Assembly (NCBI RefSeq): GCF_011764425.1
Contig: NZ_BLPF01000003.1
Coordinates: forward strand, 1,116,001-1,180,000
Reading direction: 5' to 3'
Source of the DNA: Phytohabitans houttuyneae
Lineage (GTDB): Bacteria > Actinomycetota > Actinomycetes > Mycobacteriales > Micromonosporaceae
Length of the DNA: 64,000 bases
In this document: one piece after another, positions 28,366 through 36,578 of the stretch
Layout: each line of letters begins with the position of its first letter
How positions within the stretch are numbered: position 1 is the first letter of the stretch
Program-made: the position numbers and the translations under genes
The notes under the pieces: generated by a model
Seen by the model: the letters and a program-made list of their open reading frames with translations, nothing else
Database searches by the model: none
What the model was told of the DNA's origin: nothing

Positions 28366-29837
28366 CACGCGTCCCTCCGCCGCAGCAGCAGGGCGGCGCC
28401 GGCGAGAGCGACGGCCGCGTACCCGGCCAGCACCCCGAAGCCGGCCCACGGCGGCAGCGGGAAGTAGCCGTCGGTGGGGATGTAGAGGTTGGCCACCTGG
28501 TCGTACTGCTTCGCGCTCTGCTGCAGCGCGAACGCCGCCGCCGGCGTCACCCGCAGCACCCACCGGCCGGCGTCGGTCGGGAGGGCCGCCATCACCAGCA
28601 GGTACGGCAGCACGATCGTCGCCACGGCGGCGGTGACCGCGGTCGCGCCGCGGCGCAGCAGCGTGCCGAGGGCGAGGGCGAGCACGGCGGCGACCGCGAG
28701 CAGCGCGCCGGTGCCGATGATCACGCGCAGCTCGGTGGCGGTGCTGACCGCGTGCACGTAGACGCCGTTGCCGCGCAGGAGCCGCTTGCCCAGCGTGACC
28801 ACTACGGCCGCGGCGGCCACGCCGGTCAGGAACGTCACGGACGCGACAACCACCGCCTTCGCGGCCAGCACCAGGCCGCGGCCGGGCGTGGCGGCCAGGG
28901 TGGTGCGGATGAGGCCGCGCCGGTACTCCCCGGTGGCCACCATCGTGCCCACCACGACCATCACGATCAGCGCGGCGAACGTGCCGACGAGCGTCTGCGT
29001 GATCGTCGTGCCGAGGCCGGCCGCGCCCGCCACCGCGGGGGCGATGTCGCCGCTGCCGGTGAGCGTGAAGGTGCCGCCGTCCCGCTCGTACCCGCTCAGC
29101 GGCTCCTCGCCGGGGCGGCCCACCGCGCCGACGACCGTGTCGGTCCACCCGTCCGCCGGCGTCACGCCGTCGAACACGGCGGTGACCCGGCTCGGCGTGC
29201 TGGACGCGCTCATCGCGCCGATCGACTGGCTCATGATCTCCGCGTACTGCGGCGACGTGGCGAACAGGCCGATCTCCACAGTGGACGGCAGGTCGTCGAG
29301 GCGCACCGAGCCGACGTCGGTCCACCGCGTACCGTCGGCGGACTCGGCACCGGTGACCGTGTCGCCGGCCCGGGTCAGCCGCAGCCAGCGGGTGCCGGTG
29401 GCGGCCGAGCCGGCGCGGTCGTGGACGAAGTCGTGCTGCATGCGTACCCCGTGGGCGCCGGTGAGCAGCACCGCCGCGTAGCTGGAGCCGCGTCGCGTGC
29501 CGTCCTTGACGATGAGGCCGGCCTTGGCCCACGGCACCGTCACCTCGCCCGCGTCCGGCACGCTCCCGGTCATCGACGCCACCCGGGCCGTCACGCTGCC
29601 GTCACCGGTCAGCGGCCGGTGCACGAACGTGAACGAGTCCGTCACCTCCTCGCCGCCCGGTCCCACCGGCAGGGCGCACTCCGAGCCCGGGCCGCGCTGC
29701 CCGCACGAGCCGCTCATGCCCGGCGCCAGCCCGAGCCCGACCATCGCCACCGCCGCGACCGCGGTCGCGACCACCCAGCCGCGCACGGTCCGGAACTTCG
29801 TCCACTCCGCGCGCACCGCCGTCAGGAACCCCGTCAT
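28365..29837 (-). CDS. ABC-2 permease with large extracytoplasmic DUF1349-like insert
   Basis: 490 residues. The first membrane helix (about 20-42) is followed by ~250 residues outside the membrane before the remaining helices (from about 300). The insert contains a beta-sandwich-like stretch with SFTFVHRPLTGDGSVTARV, WAKAGLIVKDGTRRGSSYA and GTRWLRLTRAGDTVTGAES, matching the DUF1349/LamG-like jelly-roll pattern (tentative). The conserved EYRRGLIRTTLAATPGRG loop follows. Overlaps the ATPase gene (ATGA) and the next permease (TGATG). The insert may recognise the substrate or an envelope component. Confidence 0.8.
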   Translation of the reverse strand: MTGFLTAVRAEWTKFRTVRGWVVATAVAAVAMVGLGLAPGMSGSCGQRGPGSECALPVGPGGEEVTDSFTFVHRPLTGDGSVTARVASMTGSVPDAGEVTVPWAKAGLIVKDGTRRGSSYAAVLLTGAHGVRMQHDFVHDRAGSAATGTRWLRLTRAGDTVTGAESADGTRWTDVGSVRLDDLPSTVEIGLFATSPQYAEIMSQSIGAMSASSTPSRVTAVFDGVTPADGWTDTVVGAVGRPGEEPLSGYERDGGTFTLTGSGDIAPAVAGAAGLGTTITQTLVGTFAALIVMVVVGTMVATGEYRRGLIRTTLAATPGRGLVLAAKAVVVASVTFLTGVAAAAVVVTLGKRLLRGNGVYVHAVSTATELRVIIGTGALLAVAAVLALALGTLLRRGATAVTAAVATIVLPYLLVMAALPTDAGRWVLRVTPAAAFALQQSAKQYDQVANLYIPTDGYFPLPPWAGFGVLAGYAAVALAGAALLLRRRDA

Positions 29838-30754
29838 GACGCCGCCGCCCGGTACTCGACCGCGTCCCGGGTCAGCTCCAGGTACGCGTCCTCAAGGGTG
29901 GCCCGGTGCGCGGACACCTCGGAGAACGGGACCCGGCGCGCGCCGAGCAGCCCGATCACCTCCTCGGCGCCGAGCCCGGACACCGTCAGCGTGTCCGGGC
30001 CGGTCGCGGTCACGGCCGCGCCGGCCTCGGCGAGCACCGCGGCGGCCGCGCCCGACGTCGAACGCACCGTCACCCGCCCGCCGGCCGTCGCGGTCAGCAG
30101 CTCGGCGACGGTGGCGTCGGCGATCACCCGTCCCCGCCCGACGATCACCACGTGGTCGGCGGTGCCCTGCAGCTCACCCATCAGGTGGCTGGACACCAGG
30201 ACGGCCCGGCCTTCGGCGGCCAGCGACCGCAGGAAGCCGCGGGTCCAGATGATGCCCTCCGGGTCCATCCCGTTGAACGGCTCGTCCAGCAGCACGGCGG
30301 CCGGGTCGCCCAGCAGCGCGGCGGCGATGCCGAGCCGCTGCCGCATGCCGAGCGAGAACCCGCCCGCCCGCCGCCGGGCCACCCCGCCGAGGCCGACCAC
30401 GTCGAGCACCTCGTCCACCCGGGCGGCGGTCAGGCCCTGCGAGTGGGCCAGCCACAGCAGGTGGTTGCGGGCGGTGCGGCTGGGCTGGAGCGCGCTCGCG
30501 TCCAGCAGCGAGCCCACCACCCGCATGGGGTGGCGCAGGCTCCGGTACGGCCGGCCGCCGACCAGCGCGGTGCCCGCCTCCGCCCGGTCCAGGCCGAGGA
30601 TCACCCGCATGGTCGTGGACTTGCCGGCGCCGTTGGGGCCGACGAAGCCGGTCACCTGTCCCGGCCGCACCGTGAACGTCATGCCGTCCAGGGCGAGGTG
30701 CGGCCCGTACCGCTTGCGCAGCCCCCGCACCTCGATGGTCGCGTCAGTAGTCAT
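29834..30754 (-). CDS. ABC transporter ATPase
   Basis: A 306-residue ATPase: Walker A GPNGAGKST (about 40), signature FSLGMRQRLGIA, Walker B AAVLLDEPFNGMD and H-loop VLVSSHLMGEL. The C-terminal ~80 residues are the extension common to antibiotic/bacteriocin-type exporters. ATG 30754 faces the two-component genes across 88 bases. First gene of the ABC operon running to 27637; likely regulated by the divergent response regulator (inference from layout). Confidence 0.9.
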   Translation of the reverse strand: MTTDATIEVRGLRKRYGPHLALDGMTFTVRPGQVTGFVGPNGAGKSTTMRVILGLDRAEAGTALVGGRPYRSLRHPMRVVGSLLDASALQPSRTARNHLLWLAHSQGLTAARVDEVLDVVGLGGVARRRAGGFSLGMRQRLGIAAALLGDPAAVLLDEPFNGMDPEGIIWTRGFLRSLAAEGRAVLVSSHLMGELQGTADHVVIVGRGRVIADATVAELLTATAGGRVTVRSTSGAAAAVLAEAGAAVTATGPDTLTVSGLGAEEVIGLLGARRVPFSEVSAHRATLEDAYLELTRDAVEYRAAAS

Positions 30755-30802
30755 GGCCAGGAGTTGTACGCGCCGGCCGGTGTCAGCACGGTGCCGCGCA
30801 AC

Positions 30803-30819
30803 GACACTCCGTTGACACT
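30803..30819. promoter_or_regulatory. Tandem GACACT repeats, candidate response-regulator site
   Basis: GACACT at 30803-30808 and 30814-30819, exactly 11 bases apart, the spacing used by OmpR/PhoB-type dimers. The second copy overlaps a -35-like TTGACA (30812-30817). It lies between the ABC operon and the response-regulator gene. Confidence 0.45.
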
Positions 30820-30842
30820 TTCGGCCTGGCATCGTGGGGCAC

Positions 30843-31505
30843 ATGCGCGTGCTCGTGGTGGAAGACTTCGAGATCCTGGCCCGGACGATCGGCACCGGGC
30901 TGCGCCGCGAGGGCATGGCCGTCGACGTGGTGCTGGACGGCGACGACGCGCTGGAGCACTTGGCCGTCACGCGGTACGACGTGGTGGTGCTCGACCGCGA
31001 CATCCCCGGTACGCACGGTGACGAGGTGTGCCGGCGGATCGTCGCCTCCCACCCGGCGAGCCGGGTGCTGATGCTCACCGCCGCCGGTACGGTCAAGCAC
31101 CGCGTCGAGGGGTTGGGCCTCGGCGCCGACGACTACCTGCCCAAGCCGTTCGACTTCGCCGAGCTGGTGGCCCGCATCCGGGCCCTCGCCCGGCGGCCGA
31201 CCACGGTGCTGCCGCCCGTCCTTTCGTGCGGTGACCTGACCCTCGACTCGAACACGCGGGTGGCCGCGCGCGGCGGCCGGCGGCTCGACCTGAGCCCGAA
31301 GGAGTTCGCGGTGCTGGAGTGCCTGATGGCGGCCGGCGGCCGGGTGGTCTCCGCGGAGGAGCTGCTGGAGCGGGTCTGGGACGAGGCGGCCGACCCGTTC
31401 ACGACCGCGGTGAAGACCACCGTGCGGCGGCTGCGCGGCAAGCTCGGCGACCCGCCGGTCGTGCACACCGTGCGCGAGGCCGGGTACCGGATCGGCGCCG
31501 CCTGA
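30843..31505 (+). CDS. OmpR/PhoB-family response regulator
   Basis: 220 residues. Receiver domain with acidic pocket VVED, phospho-acceptor Asp 51 in VVVLDRDIPG, and Lys 101 in DDYLPKPFD; C-terminal winged helix with LSPKEFAVLECLMAAGGRVV and the recognition end VHTVREAGYRIG. ATG 30843 is preferred over an in-frame upstream start because the domain begins there. The stop overlaps the kinase ATG (TGATG). Divergent from an ABC exporter operon, a frequent arrangement for cell-envelope stress or antibiotic-resistance modules. Confidence 0.93.
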   Translation: MRVLVVEDFEILARTIGTGLRREGMAVDVVLDGDDALEHLAVTRYDVVVLDRDIPGTHGDEVCRRIVASHPASRVLMLTAAGTVKHRVEGLGLGADDYLPKPFDFAELVARIRALARRPTTVLPPVLSCGDLTLDSNTRVAARGGRRLDLSPKEFAVLECLMAAGGRVVSAEELLERVWDEAADPFTTAVKTTVRRLRGKLGDPPVVHTVREAGYRIGAA

Positions 31506-32611
31506 TGGCCCGCCGCCGCTCGCTGCGCACGCAGCTGATGCTGCTGTACACGGTGCCGTTCCTCATCTCCGGCGTCCTGCTGCTCAGCCTCTCCTTCTCG
31601 CAGACCGGTTCGAGCTCGCCGGTCGGTGTCGGGCCGGCGGAGGAGCCGAGCGTGGAGGAGGGGCCGGACGTCGCGCTGTTCGTGCTGCTGCTCGCCGTGA
31701 TGGTGGTCCTCGCGGTCGTGCTCGGCTGGCTCGTCGCCGGCCGGTTCCTGCGGCCGCTGCGCGGCATCGTCGCGACCGCGCGGGACATCTCGGCCACCAA
31801 CCTGCACCGCCGCCTCGGCGACGCCGGGCGCGGCCGCGAGTTCGCGGAGCTGGCTGCGACGCTCGACGACCTGTTCGCGCGGCTGGAGGCGGCGTTCGAG
31901 TCGCAGCGGCGGTTCGTGGCCAACGCCGCGCACGAGCTGCGCACCCCGCTGACCGCCGAGCGGACGCTGCTGCAGGTCGCGCTCGCCGACCCGGACGCGA
32001 CCGCCGAGACGCTGCGCGCCGCCTGCCAGGAGGTCATCGCGCTCGGCGCCGCGCAGGAGCGGCTGATCAACGCGCTGCTCACGCTTGCCAGCGGGGAGCA
32101 GGGGGTGGAGCGGCGGGAGCGGTTCGACCTGGCGGCGGTGGCCGGTCACGCGGTGGCCGCCCGCCGCGCGGAGGCGGACCGGCGCGGCGTCCGGATCGAC
32201 ACCGCCTTCGCGCCCGCACCGGCCGCCGGCGACCCGAGCCTTGTGGAGAGCCTCGTGGCAAACCTCGTCGACAACGCCGTTCGCTACAACGCGCCGGGCG
32301 GCCGGGTCGAGGTGAGCACGGGCGGGACCGGCTCCGGCGGCCTGGTCCGGGTGTGGAACACCGGGCCGGTCGTGCCGCCCGGCGAGGTCGAGCGGCTGTT
32401 CCAGCCGTTTCAGCGCCTGGGCCGCGACCGCCTGACCCCGGGGCGACCGGCGGGGGCGAGCGCGGCCAGCACGGCCGCCGGCCGTGACGGCCACGGGTTG
32501 GGGCTTGCGATCGTGCGGGCGATCGCCGTCGCGCACGGCGCCGCGCTCCGGGTCACGGCCCGACCCGAGGGCGGGCTCGACGTCGAGGTAGCCTTCCCCG
32601 CAGGTACATAA
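31505..32611 (+). CDS. Sensor histidine kinase
   Basis: 368 residues with two membrane helices (about 12-32 and 55-80) around a short 20-residue external loop, HAMP linker (RPLRGIVATARDISATNL), phospho-acceptor NAAHELRTPLTAE, N box LVANLVDNAVRYN and G box DGHGLGLAIVRA. The tiny extracytoplasmic loop is typical of intramembrane-sensing kinases that work with ABC exporters. Translationally coupled to the response regulator. Confidence 0.92.
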   Translation: MARRRSLRTQLMLLYTVPFLISGVLLLSLSFSQTGSSSPVGVGPAEEPSVEEGPDVALFVLLLAVMVVLAVVLGWLVAGRFLRPLRGIVATARDISATNLHRRLGDAGRGREFAELAATLDDLFARLEAAFESQRRFVANAAHELRTPLTAERTLLQVALADPDATAETLRAACQEVIALGAAQERLINALLTLASGEQGVERRERFDLAAVAGHAVAARRAEADRRGVRIDTAFAPAPAAGDPSLVESLVANLVDNAVRYNAPGGRVEVSTGGTGSGGLVRVWNTGPVVPPGEVERLFQPFQRLGRDRLTPGRPAGASAASTAAGRDGHGLGLAIVRAIAVAHGAALRVTARPEGGLDVEVAFPAGT

Positions 32612-32625
32612 CAACTGTTGTGTAC
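32604..32625. promoter_or_regulatory. Near-perfect palindrome over kinase stop codon
   Basis: GTACATAACA and TGTTGTGTAC form an inverted repeat with one mismatch and a 2-base centre, too tight for a terminator loop but suitable as an operator upstream of the acetyltransferase gene at 32647. No regulator can be assigned. Confidence 0.35.
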
Positions 32626-32646
32626 GTGCCCCTCGGAGGTTGACCC

Positions 32647-33198
32647 ATGCTCACCTGGCCCCTGACCGACGGCGCCGAGATGCGGGCGCTGGAGCCGTGG
32701 CTGGCGGAGGAGTTCGCCGCGTACATCGCCCGCCACCGCGAGCACCTGGCCCGCTGGCTGCCCTGGGCGCAGTCCCTCGTCGACGTCGACGGCACCCGCG
32801 CGTGGCTGCAGCGGTACGCCGAGGAGGTGGCCCGCGACGGCGGCCGGATCTACGGCATCTGGCTCGACGGCGAGCTGGTCGGCGGCACGCTCTTCCGGAT
32901 CTTCGACACCCGGCTGAGCACGGCCGAGATCGGCGTCTGGCTGTCGCCCGAGGCCAGCGGCCGCGGGCTCGTCACGATCGCCGCCCGCCGGATGATCGAG
33001 TGGGCCGTCGAGGAGCGCGGCATCCACCGCGTGGAGTGGCGCTGCGTGCCCGACAACGCCCGCAGCGTCGCGGCCGCCCGGCGGCTCGGCATGACCAACG
33101 AGGGGACGATGCGCGGCGCGTACCCGTACCGCGGCGTCCACCACGACATCCAGGTCTGGTCGCTGCTGGCCGAGGAGTGGCGGGCCCAAGTCAGGTGA
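32647..33198 (+). CDS. RimJ/RimL-type GNAT acetyltransferase
   Basis: 183 residues. Typical features: RHREHLARWLPWAQSL near the N-terminus, EIGVWLSPEASGRGLVTIAA (motif A, with GRG) and ECRCVPDN-like WRCVPDNARSVAAARRLGM. This group acetylates ribosomal-protein N-termini or aminoglycoside-like small molecules; target unknown. ATG follows CGGAGG. It overlaps the convergent permease gene by 8 bases. Confidence 0.88.
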   Translation: MLTWPLTDGAEMRALEPWLAEEFAAYIARHREHLARWLPWAQSLVDVDGTRAWLQRYAEEVARDGGRIYGIWLDGELVGGTLFRIFDTRLSTAEIGVWLSPEASGRGLVTIAARRMIEWAVEERGIHRVEWRCVPDNARSVAAARRLGMTNEGTMRGAYPYRGVHHDIQVWSLLAEEWRAQVR

Positions 33199-33937
33199 GC
33201 AGCATCCGGCCGAGGCGGCGGTGCGCGACCCACCAGCCGGCGCCGCCCATCGCGGCCAGGTACGCCACCGCGGCGAGCGTGCCGGCGCCGAGCGCGCCCG
33301 TGGTGAGGCCGCGGATCAGCTCGATGCTCTGGTAGAGCGGCAGCGCGGCGACCACCGGCTGCAGCGGCCGCGGGTACAGCGACAGAGGGAAGAACGTGGT
33401 CGCGAACAGGAACATCGGCAGCATGCACAGCTGCAGGTACTGGTGGTGGTGGAAGTCGCGCATCAGCGTGGCCACCGCCAGCCCGGCCGCCGAGAACGCG
33501 AACGCCACGAGCACCGCCGCCGGCACCGCGAGCAGCGCCCACCACGAGCGGACCATGCCGAGCGCGGTGATGACGGCAAGGAAGCAGGTCGAGGACAGTC
33601 CACTTCGGAGCACCGAGGCGGCGATCTCGCCGGCCGCGATGTCGCCGACCCGCATGGGCGTGGTGACGATCGCGTCGTACACCTTCTCGAACCGCACCCG
33701 GAACCAGAACGAGCCGGTGGTCTCGTTGACGGCGCTGTTCATCGCCGCGGTGGCCAGGAGCGCGGGCGCGACGAACGCGGCGTACCGGCTCGTCTCCGGC
33801 CCCGCCACGACGAGCTGGCCGACGCCGATGCCGATCGACAGCAGGTAGAGGAACGGCTCGAAGATGCCGTCCACCAGCAGCCCCCACGGGCGGCCGCGGC
33901 GCAGCACCCACAGGTGGCGCACGACGATCAGATGCAC
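33191..33937 (-). CDS. ABC-2 permease (DrrB-like), subunit 1
   Basis: 248 residues, six helices, ABC-2 type (NodJ/DrrB group): LVDGIFEPFLYLLSIGIGVG, ETTGSFWFRVRFEKVYDAIV and the late PMFLFATTFFPLSLYP. GTG 33937 follows GGAGG by a short spacer. It lies 10 bases after the second permease gene in the operon ATPase-permease-permease. Confidence 0.88.
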   Translation of the reverse strand: MHLIVVRHLWVLRRGRPWGLLVDGIFEPFLYLLSIGIGVGQLVVAGPETSRYAAFVAPALLATAAMNSAVNETTGSFWFRVRFEKVYDAIVTTPMRVGDIAAGEIAASVLRSGLSSTCFLAVITALGMVRSWWALLAVPAAVLVAFAFSAAGLAVATLMRDFHHHQYLQLCMLPMFLFATTFFPLSLYPRPLQPVVAALPLYQSIELIRGLTTGALGAGTLAAVAYLAAMGGAGWWVAHRRLGRMLLT

Positions 33938-33947
33938 GTGTGCCTCC

Positions 33948-34709
33948 TCAGGCGTGCAGGTGACGGCGGTAGTTGCGGCGGGCCAGCAGGTAGCCGGCGG
34001 CGCCCATCGCGGTCAGGTACGCCACGTGACCCAGCGACCCGGCCCACGTGGCTGTGCCGAGGCTCAGCGAGCGGCACAGGTCGACGCCGTGCCACAGCGG
34101 CGTGACGTACACGACCGGGCGCAGCGCCTCGGGCAGCTGGGCGACCGCGAAGAACGTGCCGGAGAACAGGTACAGCGGCATGACCACCCACTTGTAGACC
34201 CGCCCCACCGGCTCCACATCGGACAGCGTGACCGCCCACGCCGCGGCCGGCAGCGCGAACGCCATCGCGGTCAGCGCCGCGGCCGGCAGCGCGAGGAGCA
34301 CCATCGCGGACCGCGCGGCGCCCAGCGCCACCATGACGGCCAGGAACGCGGCGGCGCTCATCGTCACCCGTACCGCCATGAAGAGCGCGTGCCCGTGCAG
34401 CAGGTCGGACGGCTCCAGCGGGGTGGCGACCGCGACCGGATAGCTGCCGCCGGGCCGGCGTCCCCAGCTGACCGGGAAGGCCGACTCGACAAGGCCGTTC
34501 TGCATGGCGGCGGCGGCCAGGATGCCCGGCGCGAAGAACGCCAGGTAGCTCACCCCGCCGAGCGCCCGCGTGTCCGGCGCGACGATCTGCCCCAGCCCCG
34601 AGCCGATCGCGACGAGGAAGAGCAGCGGGTTGGCCACGCTGATCACGACGGTGCCGCGCCAGGTGCGGCGGTAGCGCAGCAGCCAGTACCGGAAGGCCCT
34701 GATCGCCAT
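33948..34709 (-). CDS. ABC-2 permease (DrrB-like), subunit 2
   Basis: 253 residues, six helices, paralogous to its neighbour: VVISVANPLLFLVAIGSGLG, FFAPGILAAAAMQNGLVESA and MPLYLFSGTFFAVAQLP. ATG 34709 overlaps the ATPase stop by one or more bases, indicating coupling. Together with the other permease it would form a heterodimeric exporter channel, drug or lipid substrate unknown. Confidence 0.88.
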   Translation of the reverse strand: MAIRAFRYWLLRYRRTWRGTVVISVANPLLFLVAIGSGLGQIVAPDTRALGGVSYLAFFAPGILAAAAMQNGLVESAFPVSWGRRPGGSYPVAVATPLEPSDLLHGHALFMAVRVTMSAAAFLAVMVALGAARSAMVLLALPAAALTAMAFALPAAAWAVTLSDVEPVGRVYKWVVMPLYLFSGTFFAVAQLPEALRPVVYVTPLWHGVDLCRSLSLGTATWAGSLGHVAYLTAMGAAGYLLARRNYRRHLHA

Positions 34710-35665
34710 CAGTCCACCAGGGTCCGGCCGGTGAGCGCGAGGAAGACGTCCTCCAGGCTCGCCCGCCGCACCAGCGCCGTCGCGGGTCTAAGACCCAGCT
34801 CGTGTACCGCCGCCAGGGCCGCGTCGCCCTCGGCGGTGTACCAGAGCAGGCGGTCGGGCAGCTCCTCCATCCGGTCCGCGTGCCGGGCGGCGCGCAGCTT
34901 GTCCACGGCGGTGGCCTGCTCGCCGACCGGGAAGCGGAGCTCGAGGACCTCGCGCGTGGAGTGCGTGGCGATCAGCTCGGCCGGCGACCCCTGCGCGACG
35001 ATCCTCCCCTTGTCCATCACGACGAGCCGGTCGCAGAGCTGCTCGGCCTCGTCCATGTAGTGGGTGGTGAGCACCAGGCTCACGCCCTGCTGCTTGAGCC
35101 GGAAGAGCCGGTCCCAGAGCACGTGCCGGGCCTGCGGGTCGAGGCCGGTCGTCGGCTCGTCGAGGAGCAGGATCTCCGGCTCGTTGATGAGCGAGCGGGC
35201 GATCGTGAGCCGCCGCCGCATGCCGCCGGAGAGCGCGTCGACCCGCTCGGCGCCGCGCTCCTCCAGTTGCGCGAACTCCAGCAGCCGCGCGCTGCGCTCC
35301 GCGATGACGGCCTTGGGCAGCCCGAAGTACCGCCCGTAGATGAGCAGGTTTTCCCGGACGGACAGCTCGCGGTCGAGCGCGTCGTCCTGCGGCACCACGC
35401 CCAGCCGCGCCCGGATCCGTCGCCCGTCGGCGGCCGGGTCCATGCCGAGCACGCGGAGCGTGCCGCCGGTGGCGGGGGAGACGCAGGCGATCATCCGCAT
35501 CGTGGAGGACTTGCCGGCCCCGTTGGGCCCGAGGAACCCGAACGACTCGCCCCGGCGCAGCTGGAAGTCGATCCCGTCGACCGCGACGAACGGCGAGCCG
35601 TGCCGGTCCCGCGCCGGGTAACGCTTGACGAGGCCGCGCGCCTCGACCAGGAGATCGTCACTCAC
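34709..35665 (-). CDS. ABC transporter ATPase (DrrA/NodI type)
   Basis: 318 residues: Walker A FLGPNGAGKSST, Q-loop VVPQDDALDRELSVRENL, signature LSGGMRRRLTIA, Walker B ILLLDEPTTGLDPQ, H-loop LVLTTHYMDEAEQL. The fused C-terminal part ends LEDVFLALTGR, typical of DrrA/NodI proteins. GTG 35665 start. First gene of the operon reaching 33191. Confidence 0.92.
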   Translation of the reverse strand: MSDDLLVEARGLVKRYPARDRHGSPFVAVDGIDFQLRRGESFGFLGPNGAGKSSTMRMIACVSPATGGTLRVLGMDPAADGRRIRARLGVVPQDDALDRELSVRENLLIYGRYFGLPKAVIAERSARLLEFAQLEERGAERVDALSGGMRRRLTIARSLINEPEILLLDEPTTGLDPQARHVLWDRLFRLKQQGVSLVLTTHYMDEAEQLCDRLVVMDKGRIVAQGSPAELIATHSTREVLELRFPVGEQATAVDKLRAARHADRMEELPDRLLWYTAEGDAALAAVHELGLRPATALVRRASLEDVFLALTGRTLVD

Positions 35666-35704
35666 GCGGGCAGCGTAGGAAATCGCGCAGCTATCCGCAA
35701 TTCT

Positions 35705-36247
35705 TTAACAGCGAGACGAAATTTCACGACTGCTTTGTACAAGACGGGTTCTGCGTCCGGTGCCGCCTGCCGTCGCAGCGTCCAGGCGCCGCCCGGGACG
35801 GCTCCGCCAAGCGCCGCGGCCGCCGGCCGCGCGGACGGTGAGCGAGCCGGTCGGCAGCAGCACCTCGTCGAGCTGCGTGGTGCCGCCGGCGGCGACGCGC
35901 ACCGGGTCGGCGGTCGCCGCGCTGCTGCGGCCGGTCGCCCACTGCACCTGGCCGCCGGACTCGTACCGGACGGTGTACGTGCCGGGCCACACCATCTTGA
36001 ACCAGGTGCCGTCGGCCGCCGTGGTGGCCGGGAACTGCCGGCCGCGCGCCGCGTCCTCGATGACCACGCCGCTGGCGACCGGCGGCTGCCCGGCCCGGTC
36101 GGTGAGCCGGCCGCGCACCATCCCGGTGGGCAGCTGGCGCTCGTCGAGCGTCACGCTCTGCCCGGCCACGACCTGTACCGGCCGGGTCGCCGCCTCCGAC
36201 TCGGCGCCGCCGAGCCACTGGTCTATCAATGTGACGAGAGGTCGCAC
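35705..36247 (-). pseudogene. Remnant of carboxypeptidase-regulatory-like repeat protein
   Basis: The frame encodes two partial repeats of a surface beta-sandwich: QWLGGAESEAATRPVQVVAG, VTLDERQLPTGMVRGRLTD, GTWFKMVWPGTYTVRYESGG and TQLDEVLLPTGSLTVRA. It begins in the middle of a repeat right after the neighbouring small gene and loses similarity after LTVRA, running into arginine-rich sequence up to a TAG-type stop at 35705. No signal peptide or anchor remains. Most likely a decayed fragment of a larger secreted repeat protein; a GTG at 36247 could still start a 180-residue product. Confidence 0.5.
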
Positions 36248-36276
36248 CCTGCGTTTCCCACCGCCGCGCGCCTCGG

Positions 36277-36459
36277 TTACGGCACCGTCTTCTCGATCGC
36301 CGCCGGCCCTTCTTCGGCCAGCCGCCGCCGCGCCCGCGCGATGTTCTCCGGCGTGGGGTCCCGCCCCTCGGCGACCACCAGGTCCTCCGGCTCCCACGGC
36401 TGGTCGGACCCGGTCCGCGGCTGCTCCTCGCGCGGCCGCCGCTCACTGTTCTCCGTCAT
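36277..36459 (-). CDS. Small charged protein (60 aa)
   Basis: 60 residues, highly charged and without hydrophobic segments: MTENSERRPREEQPRTGSD, WEPEDLVVAEGRDPTPENIA, RARRRLAEEGPAAIEKTVP. Short proteins of this pattern occur widely in Actinobacteria; function unknown to me. ATG 36459 is preceded by GAGGGGT-like purines. Confidence 0.6.
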   Translation of the reverse strand: MTENSERRPREEQPRTGSDQPWEPEDLVVAEGRDPTPENIARARRRLAEEGPAAIEKTVP

Positions 36460-36516
36460 CGCACCACCCCTCGCGGTACGCATACCCCGATCCCCGCAAT
36501 CCACCCGCCCCTCCCC

Positions 36517-36578
36517 GTTGATCAGGGACCTCATGGGTGGACACGCCGGCCGACACGCCCACCAACTCCCTGATCAAC
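36517..36578. repeat. 62-bp palindromic element
   Basis: Perfect 12-base arms GTTGATCAGGGA (36517-36528) and TCCCTGATCAAC (36567-36578), with further imperfect pairing inwards (GGTGGACACGCC / GGCGTGTCGGCC region). The right arm overlaps the stop codon of the hydrolase gene. GTTGATCA-type palindromes are, as I recall, abundant dispersed repeats in Micromonospora-like genomes. Confidence 0.7.

Noticed and set aside
24708-30815. Plus-strand open frame of 2035 codons
   Set aside because: It runs antisense to NACHT, TetR and the ABC genes and crosses the MITE; composition is His/Arg/Gly-rich and unlike a protein, an effect of high third-position GC.
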